Below are positions 51,092 to 62,200 of a stretch of DNA of 64,000 nt, piece by piece. The first letter of the stretch is position 1; each line of letters begins with the position of its first letter. A model generated the notes under the pieces. It was not told the DNA's origin. It was given only the letters and a program-made list of their open reading frames with translations, and did no database searches. The stretch is taken from the NCBI GenBank assembly GCA_044224905.1, contig JBGAJN010000003.1, forward strand, positions 1,050,290 to 1,114,289. Reading direction: 5' to 3'. Origin of the DNA: JBGAJN01 sp044224905. GTDB lineage: Bacteria > Verrucomicrobiota > Verrucomicrobiia > Limisphaerales > JBGAJN01. Position numbers and translations under genes: made by a program.

Positions 51092-51442
51092 ATGGCATCT
51101 TCCGAACAACATCCCGCGAAGCTCCTGTTCATTTGCAGCAGGAATCGCATGAGGAGTCTGACGGCGGAGAAATTGTTCGAAGGCCATCCCAACTACCAAG
51201 TGCGATCAGCTGGAACCCAACCGGATGCCCGTATTGTCGTGACGGAAGGCCATATCGGATGGGCGGACATAATCTTTGTGATGGAGAAATCTCATCTGGA
51301 TCGGTTGCGGCTGAAGTTCCCGGAGGCCATTCAAGAAAAGAAAATCGTGGCCCTGCACATACCTGACGAATACCGGTTCATGCAGGAGGAATTGATTGAC
51401 GAGTTGAGGGGACGATTGGCGAGGTTTTTGGATATGCCTTAA
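51092..51442 (+). CDS. low-molecular-weight protein-tyrosine-phosphatase-like protein
   Basis: From ATG 51092 the 116-residue product carries the phosphatase loop near its start (LLFICSRNRMRSLTAEKLF; Cys, five residues, Arg-Ser). It continues with YQVRSAGTQPDARIVV, GWADIIFVMEKSHLDRL and LHIPDEYRFM, the last supplying an acidic residue. It belongs to a small bacterial branch of LMW phosphatases of about 110 residues. The substrate is unknown. It stands alone between the beta-propeller gene and the sigma-factor operon; 274 bases downstream (51443-51716) show no gene. Confidence 0.85.
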   Translation: MASSEQHPAKLLFICSRNRMRSLTAEKLFEGHPNYQVRSAGTQPDARIVVTEGHIGWADIIFVMEKSHLDRLRLKFPEAIQEKKIVALHIPDEYRFMQEELIDELRGRLARFLDMP

Positions 51443-51716
51443 TCTGGGGTGAAACAGGGTGCGGTGTTTGCCTCTGAATCTTGACTGTTGAGATAGAAAA
51501 TCCCGCACAGACACCAATTACCGCGTAGAAAGTTTCCGACAACGTGCATTAGCCACTAGGTCGGACGGCAATCCATCCCCGACCTCCCAAGCGATACGAA
51601 AAGCAACCTGCGATTCGTCGGGAGCAAATTAATCTCCTTTTCCGTCTAAGAACCCGCCGCGTCCCGTGTCGTTGAAGGCAGGACCCGATGTCTTGTGAAA
51701 GAAACAGAGTGCCGGA

Positions 51717-52310
51717 ATGGTTGAAAGACTCCAGCATGGCGCGTCGCCCAGCATGGCCGTGATGCCACCTAATCAAGCCAGCGCCGATTCGCCCGGCGGA
51801 GAGACGATTGAAGCGCTCTTCGCCGCGCTGGAATCGCCGCTCCTGCTCTACGCGCAACGTTTGGCGGGCGATTTCGCCGTCGCCGAGGACATGGTCCAAG
51901 ACGCGTTCATGAAGCTCCATGCTCAATTTAGTGAAGTCCGCGAGCCGCGCCGATGGCTTTACCGCACGATTCACAATCAATGCCTCAACCACCGGCGCGA
52001 CGGCGCGAAACTCGTCGCGCTGTCCTCGCCGGCTGACGACCACGCGGCACCGCAAACCGACTTACCCGATTGCGATCCGCTGCCCGACGAACTGATCGCT
52101 CGCTGGGAAAACATCGGCCTCGTGCGCCTTAGCTTGGACACGCTCGACGAACGCAGCCGCGAACTTGTTCGCTTGAAATTCGACGAGGGCCTTTCCTATC
52201 GGGAAATCGCCACGCGCACTGGCCTCAAAATCGGAAACGTCGGCTACCTCCTTCACCACGCGCTCAAAGGCATTGCCGATGAACTCGCTCGCAACGGAGT
52301 TGCGCCATGA
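51717..52310 (+). CDS. ECF-type RNA polymerase sigma factor
   Basis: The 197-residue protein has region 2 (LLLYAQRLAGDFAVAEDMVQDAFMKLH ... RRWLYRTIHNQCLNHRR) and a region 4 helix-turn-helix (LKFDEGLSYREIATRTGLKIGNVGYLLHHALKGI). It lacks the other sigma-70 regions, so it is an extracytoplasmic-function sigma factor. The start could also be ATG 51753 or 51762. Its stop overlaps the anti-sigma gene start (ATGA at 52307-52310), which strongly implies a sigma/anti-sigma pair. It probably controls its own operon, but no ECF promoter is obvious in the upstream 274 bases. Confidence 0.9.
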   Translation: MVERLQHGASPSMAVMPPNQASADSPGGETIEALFAALESPLLLYAQRLAGDFAVAEDMVQDAFMKLHAQFSEVREPRRWLYRTIHNQCLNHRRDGAKLVALSSPADDHAAPQTDLPDCDPLPDELIARWENIGLVRLSLDTLDERSRELVRLKFDEGLSYREIATRTGLKIGNVGYLLHHALKGIADELARNGVAP

Positions 52311-55300
52311 ATTCAAACCCTACTCCCGATCCCCGCGCTGAATTGGAAACCCGGCTCACCGCCCTGCTGCTCGGCGAACTTTCCGCAACCGAGGCGGCTG
52401 AACTCAACACCGCCATCGCGCGTGATCCACAGCTCGCGCAACTCCACGCGCGTCTCCAGCAAACCATTCAACTCGTTCGTGAAGCCTCTGCCGCCGCTCC
52501 CCAAGCGGTCGCCGGACAAACGGATTCACCGCGACTCTCCGAGGAACGCCGCGCGAAATTGCTCGCCCACTTCAAGACCGCGCCAATGCCGACAGCAAAG
52601 CAAGCAACGCCTTCGCCCCGTCGGCGCGAACTCAAGTGGATGCTCCCTCTCGGTCTCGCTGCCGTATTCGTGGGATTGATCAGTTTTGCCGCGATACGCC
52701 TGAATGATTCTCCGGTCGCGCAGAAAGGATTGAGCCCGGTTAGTGAAAAATTTTTTGACCAATGGAAGGAAATAGAGAAAGAGGACAAGCACGGACTGGG
52801 TTTGGTAAAACAGAGTCTTCACTGGCAAAATGCCCCTTCGTCGCCGGACCTTCCTATCGCCGAGCCACAGGTTGCCGCAGCCAGTTCCGCACCCGCTTCG
52901 GGTGCAAAGACGCAAGGAATCGTCCTGCCTGCTGGGCAAGATTCATCGGGATCGTGGGGCAAACCAACCGACACTGCGGCAACAGCGAGTCTCGGACGCA
53001 GCCACGCTTTTGAAACCCGCTACTCCACGGGCTCCGGAGTCACCCTAAACGAAGGCACTCTGCAATTAGGGTCAACCGTCAATTCACTGCGCGCGGCGGG
53101 AGGAAAGTTGACGCTGGATTCAGACAGTGATGGCCTCAAGAACAACAATAACCTGACGCTCTTCAGCCATGGCGGAGTGACTACCAAAAATACTGCCGGC
53201 CTGCCGTCTCCAGCGGCCCCTGGAGCGGTCGTGACATTCGGCTCCACCGCATTCAGCTATGATCCCGCGCCCGCGCCAACACCCACGCCGAGCCCCAGCC
53301 AGTTCGCAGAACGCCGCCCAGTCGCTGCGCACCCGAGCCTGCCCGCAGAACGTTCCGTGGATCTGTTCATCAATGGGAACATCATTGGCTCAGGCGGAAT
53401 CGCCGCAGCGAGCGACCTCGAGTCCCAATTAACTCGCGGCAAGAGCACCGTATTAGGCAAAGCAGGCGTTCCCATCTTGGGAGATATCTCCGTGACGGAT
53501 AAGCCGACCGTGGAGAATGAAATCCGCAAGGAGCAACCGGTTCCAACGGACAGCCCGCTTGTCGTGAACAGCCCCGCACCGATCGCTGGGACTGGTCTGG
53601 GCTTTCGCAAAGCTGGCGCCGGGACTCTCCTGATAACCGATGCCACCAAGTCCGCAAACTCGTTTTCCGGTGGAACAGTTATCAACGCAGGAACACTCAG
53701 CAGTGGAAGCGTGATCAACGGTGACAACCCCGTCCCAAAACGTCCCATCATCGCAGGCAAAGGCACAGTCGCAGTCAAGCGCACCGAAAATCAGGAGCTA
53801 GTAAAATTGCAGGAGGCGAGTCCGATTTCCAACGGACGCGACGAAACCTCCAAGTTTTCCGTTAACAAAAACGGCGCCGCCGCCTGGGCTTTGACCGGAG
53901 CCAACACCTACTCGGGCGATACAAAAGTGAGCGGTGGCACACTACTGTTTCGCGGAATGGATTTGGAATCTCAGTCCCCGGCGCGAACATTTCAACCTTC
54001 CCCTTCACCCGAGCTGTTCGCTCTCGAGGGCGCACGGCCCAGCTCTTCACCATCGGGGATGAGTTCGGGCCGTGACAAAATCAACGTCGACGGCACCGCC
54101 CTCACCGCGACGAATGGGCTGGTGTTTACCGACAAAAACGACTTCGCCGCGTACGACGCAGTGGTTACGCCGCTGGATAAAGAAAAGCTCCAGCTGGGTG
54201 AAGCGACAATTACTCTGAACGGCGGCACGCTCGTGCTTGGCACCGCGGTGCCAGCAATTGCCCAAAAAGTTCAGAACTCAATCGACGCCAAGCCTGAAGC
54301 CAAAGGCCTCTCACCACTCTCTCGAGAATCCGACGATCTCCTCAGAACAGATTCCAAGAAGAAGCCCGCCGACTCACCCAGACGCGAGGAGGAATTGATT
54401 TCCAAGTTCAACGATTCCGTTCCCCACAAACCCGCCGCGAACGCGCCCGTTCCCCAGCCGGAGGTTCTCGCGCGCGAAAACAATTTCTCCACCTTCTCGC
54501 TCAACGTCAGCGACGTGTCGTTTAAGCTTGCCGCGGCCAGTCTGGAAAAAGGCCAAATGCCGGATCCGTCCACGGTTCGCAGTGAAGAATTCATCAACGC
54601 GTTCGACTACCGCGATCCCGAGCCGCTGCCCGGCGTGCCGATCGGCTTCGCTTGGGAGCGCGCGCACTATCCGTTCGCGCACAACCGCGACCTGCTCCGC
54701 TTCTCGGTCAAGACCGCCGCGCTCGGTCGCCAGGCCGGTCGCCCGCTAAATGTCGTGTTGCTCCTCGACAACTCGGGCTCGATGGAGCGCGCCGATCGCG
54801 TGAGCATCGTGCGCGAAGCCTTGCGCGTGCTCGCCAGCCAGCTTCAGGCGCAGGACAAACTCAGCGTCGTTACTTTCGCCCGCACGCCGCGCCTGTGGGT
54901 CGATGGCGTGTCCGGAGATCAGGCGGGAAAAATTGCCGAACAAGTCGGCGCGCTCACACCCGAGGGCGGCACGAATCTCGAGGAGGCGATGAACCTTGGC
55001 TATCAGACTGCGCTCCGTCACTATATCGCGAGCGGCATCAATCACGTCGTGCTCCTCACCGACGGCGCGGCGAATCTCGGTAACGTCGAACCCGAATCGC
55101 TCAAGCAAAAGGTAGAGGCACATCGCAAGCAAGGCATCGCACTGGATTGCTTCGGGGTCGGCTGGGAAGGATTCAACGACGACCTGCTCGAAGTGCTCGC
55201 GCGCAATGGCGACGGCCGCTACGGCTTCATCAACTCACCCGAGGAGGCGGCCACGCGATTCGCCGGGCAGCTCGCGGGTGCGTTGCACGTCGCGGCGTCG

Positions 55301-55786
55301 GACGTGAAGGTGCAGGTGGAATTCAATCCGCGCCGCGTCACGTCGTATCGCCAGATCGGTTACGCGAAACATCAACTCACCAAGGAACAGTTCCGCGACA
55401 ACACGGTGGACGCCGCCGAGCTGGCCGCACAGGAAGCCGGCAACGCGCTTTACACGATTGAGACAAATCCCCGCGGCGAAGGCCCGGTCTGCACCGTGCG
55501 CGTGCGCTTCAAGGTTCCCGGCACCGGCGATTATCGCGAGCACTCGTGGGACGTGCCGTTCACTGGCAACGCGGTGTCCCTTGAACTAGCGAGCCACGCG
55601 ATGCGCCTCGCTGCGACGGCGAGCGCGTTCTCCGAATGGCTGGTGGCGAGCCCGTTCGCCGGCGAAGTCACGCTCGATCGCTTGCTCACCATTCTCAGCG
55701 GCATTCCGGAAATCTACGGCGCTGACACGCGCCCGAAAAAACTGGAAGGAATGATCCGGCAAGCGAAGAGCGTGTCGGGAAAGTGA
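52307..55786 (+). CDS. transmembrane anti-sigma factor fused to beta-strand repeats and a vWA domain
   Basis: The 1159-residue protein starts with a cytoplasmic anti-sigma-like domain (about 1-100; LLLGELSATEAAELNTAIARD), then one membrane helix (about 110-130). A long, low-complexity exterior region contains two autotransporter-associated-type strand repeats (GAGTLLITDATKSANSFSGG near 434, WALTGANTYSGDTKVSGGTL near 528). The C-terminal half is a YfbK-type module (NNFSTFSLNVSDVSFKLAAA near 725) with a vWA domain at about 812-990, whose MIDAS motif DNSGSM is intact. The sensor part could report ligand or surface status to the sigma factor. It overlaps the sigma gene by 4 bases. Confidence 0.85.
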   Translation: MNSNPTPDPRAELETRLTALLLGELSATEAAELNTAIARDPQLAQLHARLQQTIQLVREASAAAPQAVAGQTDSPRLSEERRAKLLAHFKTAPMPTAKQATPSPRRRELKWMLPLGLAAVFVGLISFAAIRLNDSPVAQKGLSPVSEKFFDQWKEIEKEDKHGLGLVKQSLHWQNAPSSPDLPIAEPQVAAASSAPASGAKTQGIVLPAGQDSSGSWGKPTDTAATASLGRSHAFETRYSTGSGVTLNEGTLQLGSTVNSLRAAGGKLTLDSDSDGLKNNNNLTLFSHGGVTTKNTAGLPSPAAPGAVVTFGSTAFSYDPAPAPTPTPSPSQFAERRPVAAHPSLPAERSVDLFINGNIIGSGGIAAASDLESQLTRGKSTVLGKAGVPILGDISVTDKPTVENEIRKEQPVPTDSPLVVNSPAPIAGTGLGFRKAGAGTLLITDATKSANSFSGGTVINAGTLSSGSVINGDNPVPKRPIIAGKGTVAVKRTENQELVKLQEASPISNGRDETSKFSVNKNGAAAWALTGANTYSGDTKVSGGTLLFRGMDLESQSPARTFQPSPSPELFALEGARPSSSPSGMSSGRDKINVDGTALTATNGLVFTDKNDFAAYDAVVTPLDKEKLQLGEATITLNGGTLVLGTAVPAIAQKVQNSIDAKPEAKGLSPLSRESDDLLRTDSKKKPADSPRREEELISKFNDSVPHKPAANAPVPQPEVLARENNFSTFSLNVSDVSFKLAAASLEKGQMPDPSTVRSEEFINAFDYRDPEPLPGVPIGFAWERAHYPFAHNRDLLRFSVKTAALGRQAGRPLNVVLLLDNSGSMERADRVSIVREALRVLASQLQAQDKLSVVTFARTPRLWVDGVSGDQAGKIAEQVGALTPEGGTNLEEAMNLGYQTALRHYIASGINHVVLLTDGAANLGNVEPESLKQKVEAHRKQGIALDCFGVGWEGFNDDLLEVLARNGDGRYGFINSPEEAATRFAGQLAGALHVAASDVKVQVEFNPRRVTSYRQIGYAKHQLTKEQFRDNTVDAAELAAQEAGNALYTIETNPRGEGPVCTVRVRFKVPGTGDYREHSWDVPFTGNAVSLELASHAMRLAATASAFSEWLVASPFAGEVTLDRLLTILSGIPEIYGADTRPKKLEGMIRQAKSVSGK

Positions 55787-55879
55787 GCTGCCGCGCTGAT
55801 GAACAATTTCCGCACAAACCTTTTTCATTTATCGAACAAATCGGCTGCCAATTCCCGCAGACTTACACCGGACAAGATT

Positions 55880-56287
55880 ATGAACGTGCATCAACTCGAA
55901 ACGTTACTCAGGTGGAGAAGTGGGGTGATGCTGCTAGCAGGCGCTCTTGTGCTCGCGAGCTGTCGCACGCCGGATTACACGAGCGGCCAATCGAACGTCT
56001 GCGAGGTTCATCATGTGACCATGACCAAACGAGGGCTGCCGTTCGCCCACGGCATGATTCCCATGAATCACGCCGAGTCGCGGGGCGCCGAATGGAGCCG
56101 GCGCATGGCCTTTTACCCGCATCCCGGCGACGGCATTCCCGCCACCGACATCGTCCTACCGGGGGAGCGAGGGCGAGCGTTGGCGTTTGTCTGCAAAGAG
56201 TGCGAGCGCGCGATTAGCCAGATGAGGGACACAACACCGCACTCGGCGTCTCGACCATCAAATCTCCCCCCAAAACATTCCGTGTAA
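55880..56287 (+). CDS. small lipoprotein in the sigma/vWA operon
   Basis: The start at 55880 (MNVHQLETLLRWRSG) places a leader and a lipobox (VLASC) correctly; an in-frame ATG at 55799 is less likely. The mature part of about 107 residues has two Cys-containing segments (NVCEVHHVTMTKRGLPF and AFVCKECERAI) that could bind metal or form disulfides. It resembles uncharacterised small lipoproteins beginning C-x-VH. Only 4 bases separate it from the giant gene downstream, so they are cotranscribed. Confidence 0.65.
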   Translation: MNVHQLETLLRWRSGVMLLAGALVLASCRTPDYTSGQSNVCEVHHVTMTKRGLPFAHGMIPMNHAESRGAEWSRRMAFYPHPGDGIPATDIVLPGERGRALAFVCKECERAISQMRDTTPHSASRPSNLPPKHSV

Positions 56288-56291
56288 ATTT

Positions 56292-59200
56292 ATGAACACA
56301 CTTCACAACGCATCAGGGTCGAAGCATAGCCGTCGATTGGACGAGACTCGCTTCCCTCCACCGCCCGTCAGATTCGTGATGGCACGTCGCTGGGTCGCAG
56401 GAATGTTCGCCGTGGCCGCGCTCTTTACTACCTGCATCCGCGCCGCCGAGACCCAAGCGGAGGTGAAGAACTTGTCCATCAACGGCGGCGTCGCCGACGG
56501 AAAGGCGCGACTCGTCATCGAGGCGCTGCTGAACGGTCTCCCCGGCGAGATGGAGAAGCTGCTCTTCGCAACGGCGCTGCAGCATTCGATCAAGATCACC
56601 GGAGAGAAGGCCACGCACACTTTCTCCGCCACGTTCGACATCCTCAACGGCGAGGCGAAGGAACTGCCGCTCACCATAAGCGGAGAGGGTGAGATCAAAC
56701 AAGTGACCGGTGCTGCGTTGCAGGACTGGAGCGTGCGGCAGGAAACCAACCACACGCGCGTCCTCGTGCTGCGTCCGCGCAAGGGCGACAAGCCGCTGAC
56801 GCAATTCATCGTCACGATCACGGCCGAGCAGACATTGAAGAGCTACACGCGACCGCTCGCCGTCCTTGCGCTCACGCCGCCACAGACGTCGCTCTTCAAT
56901 GGCTACGTAAAAGTCGAAGCCGTGCCCGCGCTCGACGTGCAAGCCGAGAATCTCTCCGGACTGGTGCCCATCGAACTCAAGCTGCTCCCCGAGGCGTTGA
57001 GAGGCAGCATCGCGCCGGACGACGCCGAACCGCTCGCCTTCCGCTTCAGCGGCGCGGGCTACTCGCTGCCGTTGAAAATTTCCACGACCGATCCGGAGGA
57101 CCGCCGCGTGGTGCTGCGCGATTTCAAGCTCATCGGTCAGCTCAAGGACCAGACCGCCGCGTTCACCCTCACCGCAATCGCCCGGGTGAAGAACCCGAAG
57201 GGCGGCACGTTGAATCTGATGTCTGGCGGACTGGCATTGACCGAACTTGTGGCGAACCCGTACTACAAACTGCGCTTCGACCAAAACCGTTTCTGGCTAA
57301 CCTTCGAAAAGGCCGGCGAGTTTCCGCTCACGCTCAAATTCCACGCCACGGTGCGCCAGAACAACGGCTGGAATGCGGTCGATTTCCGCGTCGCCTCCGC
57401 CGCGCTGCAACGGCTCGCGTTGCAAGGTCTCGCCGCGGACACACAATTTCGTTTCAACGGCGCTGCGCGACCCGAACGCGTCGCGGCGGAGTTCATCAGC
57501 TATTTGCCGGCGGATGGAGCGGTGCAATTGTCATGGCAGGAGGCGGCGCCCGAGGCGGAGGGAAAACTTTTCTACGCGGCCGAAATGCTTTCACAAATCA
57601 GCGTCAGTCCCGGCCTGATGCGGCAGGCGGCGGTGCTGGATTTCAAAGTCATGCAGGGCGAGTTGAGTCGCGTCACGCTGCGGCTGCGCGGCGCCGGCGA
57701 AGTCACGCGCGTGGCCGGCGATCAGGTGCTCGCGTGGAACGTCGAGCCCGTGCCGAACTCCGCCGACCGCCGGCTCACGGTGCAGTTCAACCAGCCGCAG
57801 AAGGACGCCTTCACCGTGCAGGTGCAAACGCAAACGCCGCTCGGCGCGTTTCCGCAGCAGGCCGACGCGATGCAGGTGCGGCCCGAGGGCGCGACGCGGT
57901 TCGCCGGTTATTTCCGCATCGTCAACGATGGCGCGGTGCGGCTGGAGATTTTGCAAGCGAGCGGCTTATCGCAAATCTCACCGGAGCAATTTCCCGAAAC
58001 CGGCACGACCAAGGCGCTGTTCCGCGAAGCGGGCGGGCAGCGGTTCGCGTATCGCTTCTCCGGCGCGGACTTCGCGTTGAAAATCCAAGCCGATCAAATT
58101 CTCCCGGAGCTGGCGGTGTCTCAGGTGCTCGTCTATCACCTCGGCGAAAACGAACTCTCGGCGGAGAGCGAAATCGAATTGGATATCCGCGAAGCGCCGC
58201 TGCGTGAGTTGGTCTTGCTGGTGCCCAAGGGCTACGCAGTCGCGCAACTCACCGCCAAGGGAATGAGCGATTATTTTCTCCGCGAGCCAGCGGATCAGGC
58301 GAACGCGGAATTGCGCCTCGTCTTCGGCCAACCCATCGCGGGTCGGCAGGTCATTCAACTGCGACTCGAACGCAACCAGGCGCTCGGCGACGCGACGTGG
58401 GCTGTGCCGCGCATCGATGTCGCCAAGGCCAAGTCCGTCCGTGGCAACGTGGGCGTTTCCGCCGACGCGGGCTTTCGTCTCACGCCGGCGCGCACGCAAG
58501 GCCTCACGGAAATCGCCACGGCGTATTTCCCGCGCAAGCTTACAGGACTGCAATCCGCGTTCCGCATCAGCGAAGCGACGTGGCAGGCGACGATGCGTGT
58601 CGAGCGCCTCCCACAAACCGTGCAGGCCGATGTGTTTCACTTGTTCTCCATCGGCGAGGGCATCGCCTACGGCAGCACCGTGATGAATTACGTCGTGTCA
58701 GGCGCGCCAGTGTCAGCGTTCCGCGTGGAGTTGTCGGAGGAATATTTCAACATCGAGTTCACCGGCAGCGATATTCGCAACTGGCAGAAGACGACCAATG
58801 GTTACCTGGTGCAATTGCACGCGCCGGTGTCGGGCGGCTACACATTACTCGCGACCTACGAGCGGCCGTTCAAGCCACAAGGTGAAACGCTCGGCTTCAC
58901 CGGCGCGCGCCCGCTCGACGCACAGACCGAGCAGGGCCACACGCTCGTCATCAGCGCGTATCAATTTCAGGTGAAGCCCGTGGACGTGTCGGCGGGCCTG
59001 CTGCCGTTGGAGACAGGCGAAGTGCCGGCGGAATATCGACTGTTCTTCGACGCGCCTATTCTCGCCGCGTATCGCTACACGTCGCGACCGTTCAATTTGA
59101 AACTCGCACTCAGCCCGCTCGCGCAGGGCGACTCGCTGAATCAAGTCGTGGACCGCGCGTCGCTCGTCACGCGCATTTCGAAGGAGGGACAAGTCGTCAC

Positions 59201-62200
59201 CGACGTGAGCTACCTCGTGAAGAATCGTGGCAATCCGAACTTCCGCCTCGCGCTGCCAGACGGCGTGCAGTTGTGGTCGGCCACGGTCAATGGCGCGCCT
59301 GTCGTGCCCGTGAGCGATGCGAAGGAGAATCTCATCCGCCTGCCGCAACAGGCAGATCCGAACGCGGTGCTGAGGATCGATTTGAAACTCGCCTCGCGCT
59401 CCGCCGATCCGTCACGGGTGACGCTTTCAGCACCCAAGGTCAACGCGCCGCAAATGCTCGCCGAATGGAAGCTCGAACCCGATGCCGGACAGCGACTCGT
59501 TTATCGCAAAGGTTCGCTCACACCCGTCGGCGGAGTAACCGACGTGTCCGGCTTCGCGGGACTCGCCCGGATGTTCGGCCAAGCGCCGATGCGAGTACTC
59601 ACACTGTTGATTCCCGCACTGCTTCTTCTCGGTTTGGCTGTGATCGTGTGGCGTTGGACGTGTGCGGACGGTGTTTTCAAATTCACCGCGCGGCATGTCT
59701 GCGGGACCGTGCTGGGCCTCACGTCATTTGCAATCGCGCTCAGCATGTTCGTCGGCCTCGCGGAACTGGCCGCGCAGCACAACTCGTATGCCTCGCGCGA
59801 CGTGACATTCCTCGCGCCGGTGCAGCAAGCCGGCAGCGTGTTGAGCGTCGAGGTGGGGAACGTGTCCGACGATACGTCGGCGCTGGCTTCGGTCGCCTCC
59901 GCGTGGCCGGTGGCGCTGGCGCTAGTGGCGTGGGTTTTCGGTTGGGCGAAAAAGCAACGCGTGTTCCTGCCGCTCGGTTGGACATTGGTCACGTACGCCG
60001 CGCTGCGAATTCCGAATGGTGCAGCGGCGTTCGTCGGAGTGCTGGTGGCGTTCCTGGTTTTGCACGTAGCGATTCCCGGGTTGCGCCGGTTGTGGAGCCT
60101 ACCCAAACGACCGGTGCCGCCTCCCGTGCCCGAAGGCGGAGCGGCAACCGCGGTGGTGTCATTGCTCGCGGGCGGCCTGATGTGGTTGAGCGCCGCCACA
60201 ACTTCTTCGGCGGCGGAGAACCGCGCAGAGAGTATCGGTCTGTTGCCCAAGGCGCCACCGCTTGCGGAGTCGGTTATGCAAACCATCTGCGTCGAGGAAC
60301 AGTTCGCGCTGGCGACGGCGAAGGTCCGCTGGATGGCGACGAAAGGGCAGTTGCTCCCGCTGCTGTTCGAGCCCGCAGTTGTGACGCGCGTCACTTATCC
60401 GACGAACGCGCTAAAGCTCGTGCAAGCGTCCGCAGGCGCGAAACGCGCGCAGCAGTTGCTCGCGCTCGAGAGCGGCGCGTTCGACGTGGAGGTTCAATAT
60501 CAAGTGGCCGTGACGAAGCGAGACGCCGAAAGCGGTTTCACGCTCGCGACGCAGTTCGGCCTCGTGAACGAACTCCGACTCACGCTCACGGGTCTCGACG
60601 TGGACGTGTTCGCTCCTCAGGCGGTGTCCGTGCAACGCGAGTCGCGCGGCACCAACACGCTCGCGACGCTCGTGCTCTCGCCCGTCAACGAAGCGTGGAT
60701 CAGTTGGAAGCCGCGCAGCCGGGACCTGAAACGCGAGAAGCCGGTGTTCTTCGCTGAGTTGTCGCAGATCTACGCACCGTCGGCGGGCGTGATCGAAGGC
60801 GCGCATCACGTAGCGATTCGTCCGGCGCAGGGCGAGTTGAGCGAACTCGTGTTCAACATTCCCGCCGGCACGACGGTGACGGACGTCGGTGGCGGTCGCG
60901 GTAACGAGACTCCATCAGCTCAATCCGGAAAAAATCAAAATGTCCGCACGTCGGCCGCGGCCGAGTCGGCGGTCTCGCTGTGGCGATTTGATCCGGATAC
61001 GCGCAAGCTCCGCGTGACCCTAAGCCGGCCGCAGTCACGTCCGTTCGCGCTCGTGATCCGCTCGCAAGTCGCCACGGGACCGCTGCCGTTCGAGCAAACC
61101 GTGGGCCTCGTCTCGGTGGACGGCGCAGCGGGGCAGATCGGCTTGCTCGGGCTCGCCACCGGCAACGAAGTGCAGCTCGACACCGTCAGCGCGGAGGCAT
61201 TCTCACCGATCAACCTCGAGGATTTCCCCGACACGCTGGCGCCATTGCTCCAAGCGCAGATTCCCCATCTCACCGTGCGCCGCGCGTTCCGCTATTCAGA
61301 TGTGAAAGTCACGGCCTCGCTCAAAGCCTCAGCCGTCGAAGCCGATGTGCGCGTGGAATCGCAAGCGACGCTTTCCTTGGGTGAGGACCGCACCGTGCTC
61401 GCCGCGAATTTCACCGTGGACATCACGCGCGCGGGAATTTTTCGGCTGAGTTTCGTGATGCCCGAGGGCTTCGACGTGGAATCCATCAGCGGAGCGGCGC
61501 TGAGTCATTGGACCGAGTTAAAGACCGACGCAGGACGCGTGATCACACTAAACCTTCGCGGCAAGACCGAGGGCAGGCAACAGTTCGCGATCAGCCTCGC
61601 CGGGCCGGGTGTGAAGTCCGCCAACGCGTGGACGGTGCCGCAATTGATCCTTCGCGAGGCGGGCAAGCAACAGGGAACGCTCGTGGTCGCGCCGGAACAA
61701 GGGATGCAATTGCAGGCCGCGACGCTGTCCGGCTTGTCGCAGCTCGATCCCCAGCGCTCTGGCATCCGCCAGAAAGGCGTGCTCGCGTTCCGCATTTTGC
61801 AGACACCGTGGAATCTCGCGCTGCGCATCGAACAGGTGGATCCGTGGACCCAAGTGACGAGCCTCCAACACGCCACGGTAAACGAAGCGCAGGTGAAGGT
61901 GGCCGCGAATCTTCAGTATCAAATTGAGAACACCGGCTTGAAGGCGTTCCGCGTTTTTCTGCCAACCAACGCAGAAAACGTTCGCTTCACCGGCGAACTC
62001 GTCGCGGATTTTCTGCCCGTGGTCGGTGCGGTCACCAACGGCATGCAGCAGTGGGAAGTGAAACTGCAGCGACGCGTCATCGGTCAGTATCTCCTGCAAG
62101 CGACCTACCATACCATCATGGCTGAGCAGGCGCGGGAGACGACTTTGCGCGGCGTGCTCGCGTCCGACGTGAATCTCCAGCGCGGCTTCGTGACCGTGCA

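Noticed and set aside
59273..60757. 494-residue Arg-rich open frame inside the giant gene
   Set aside because: It is an out-of-frame shadow with an extreme Arg/Ala composition; the giant frame is continuous and has coherent signal peptide and membrane segments.
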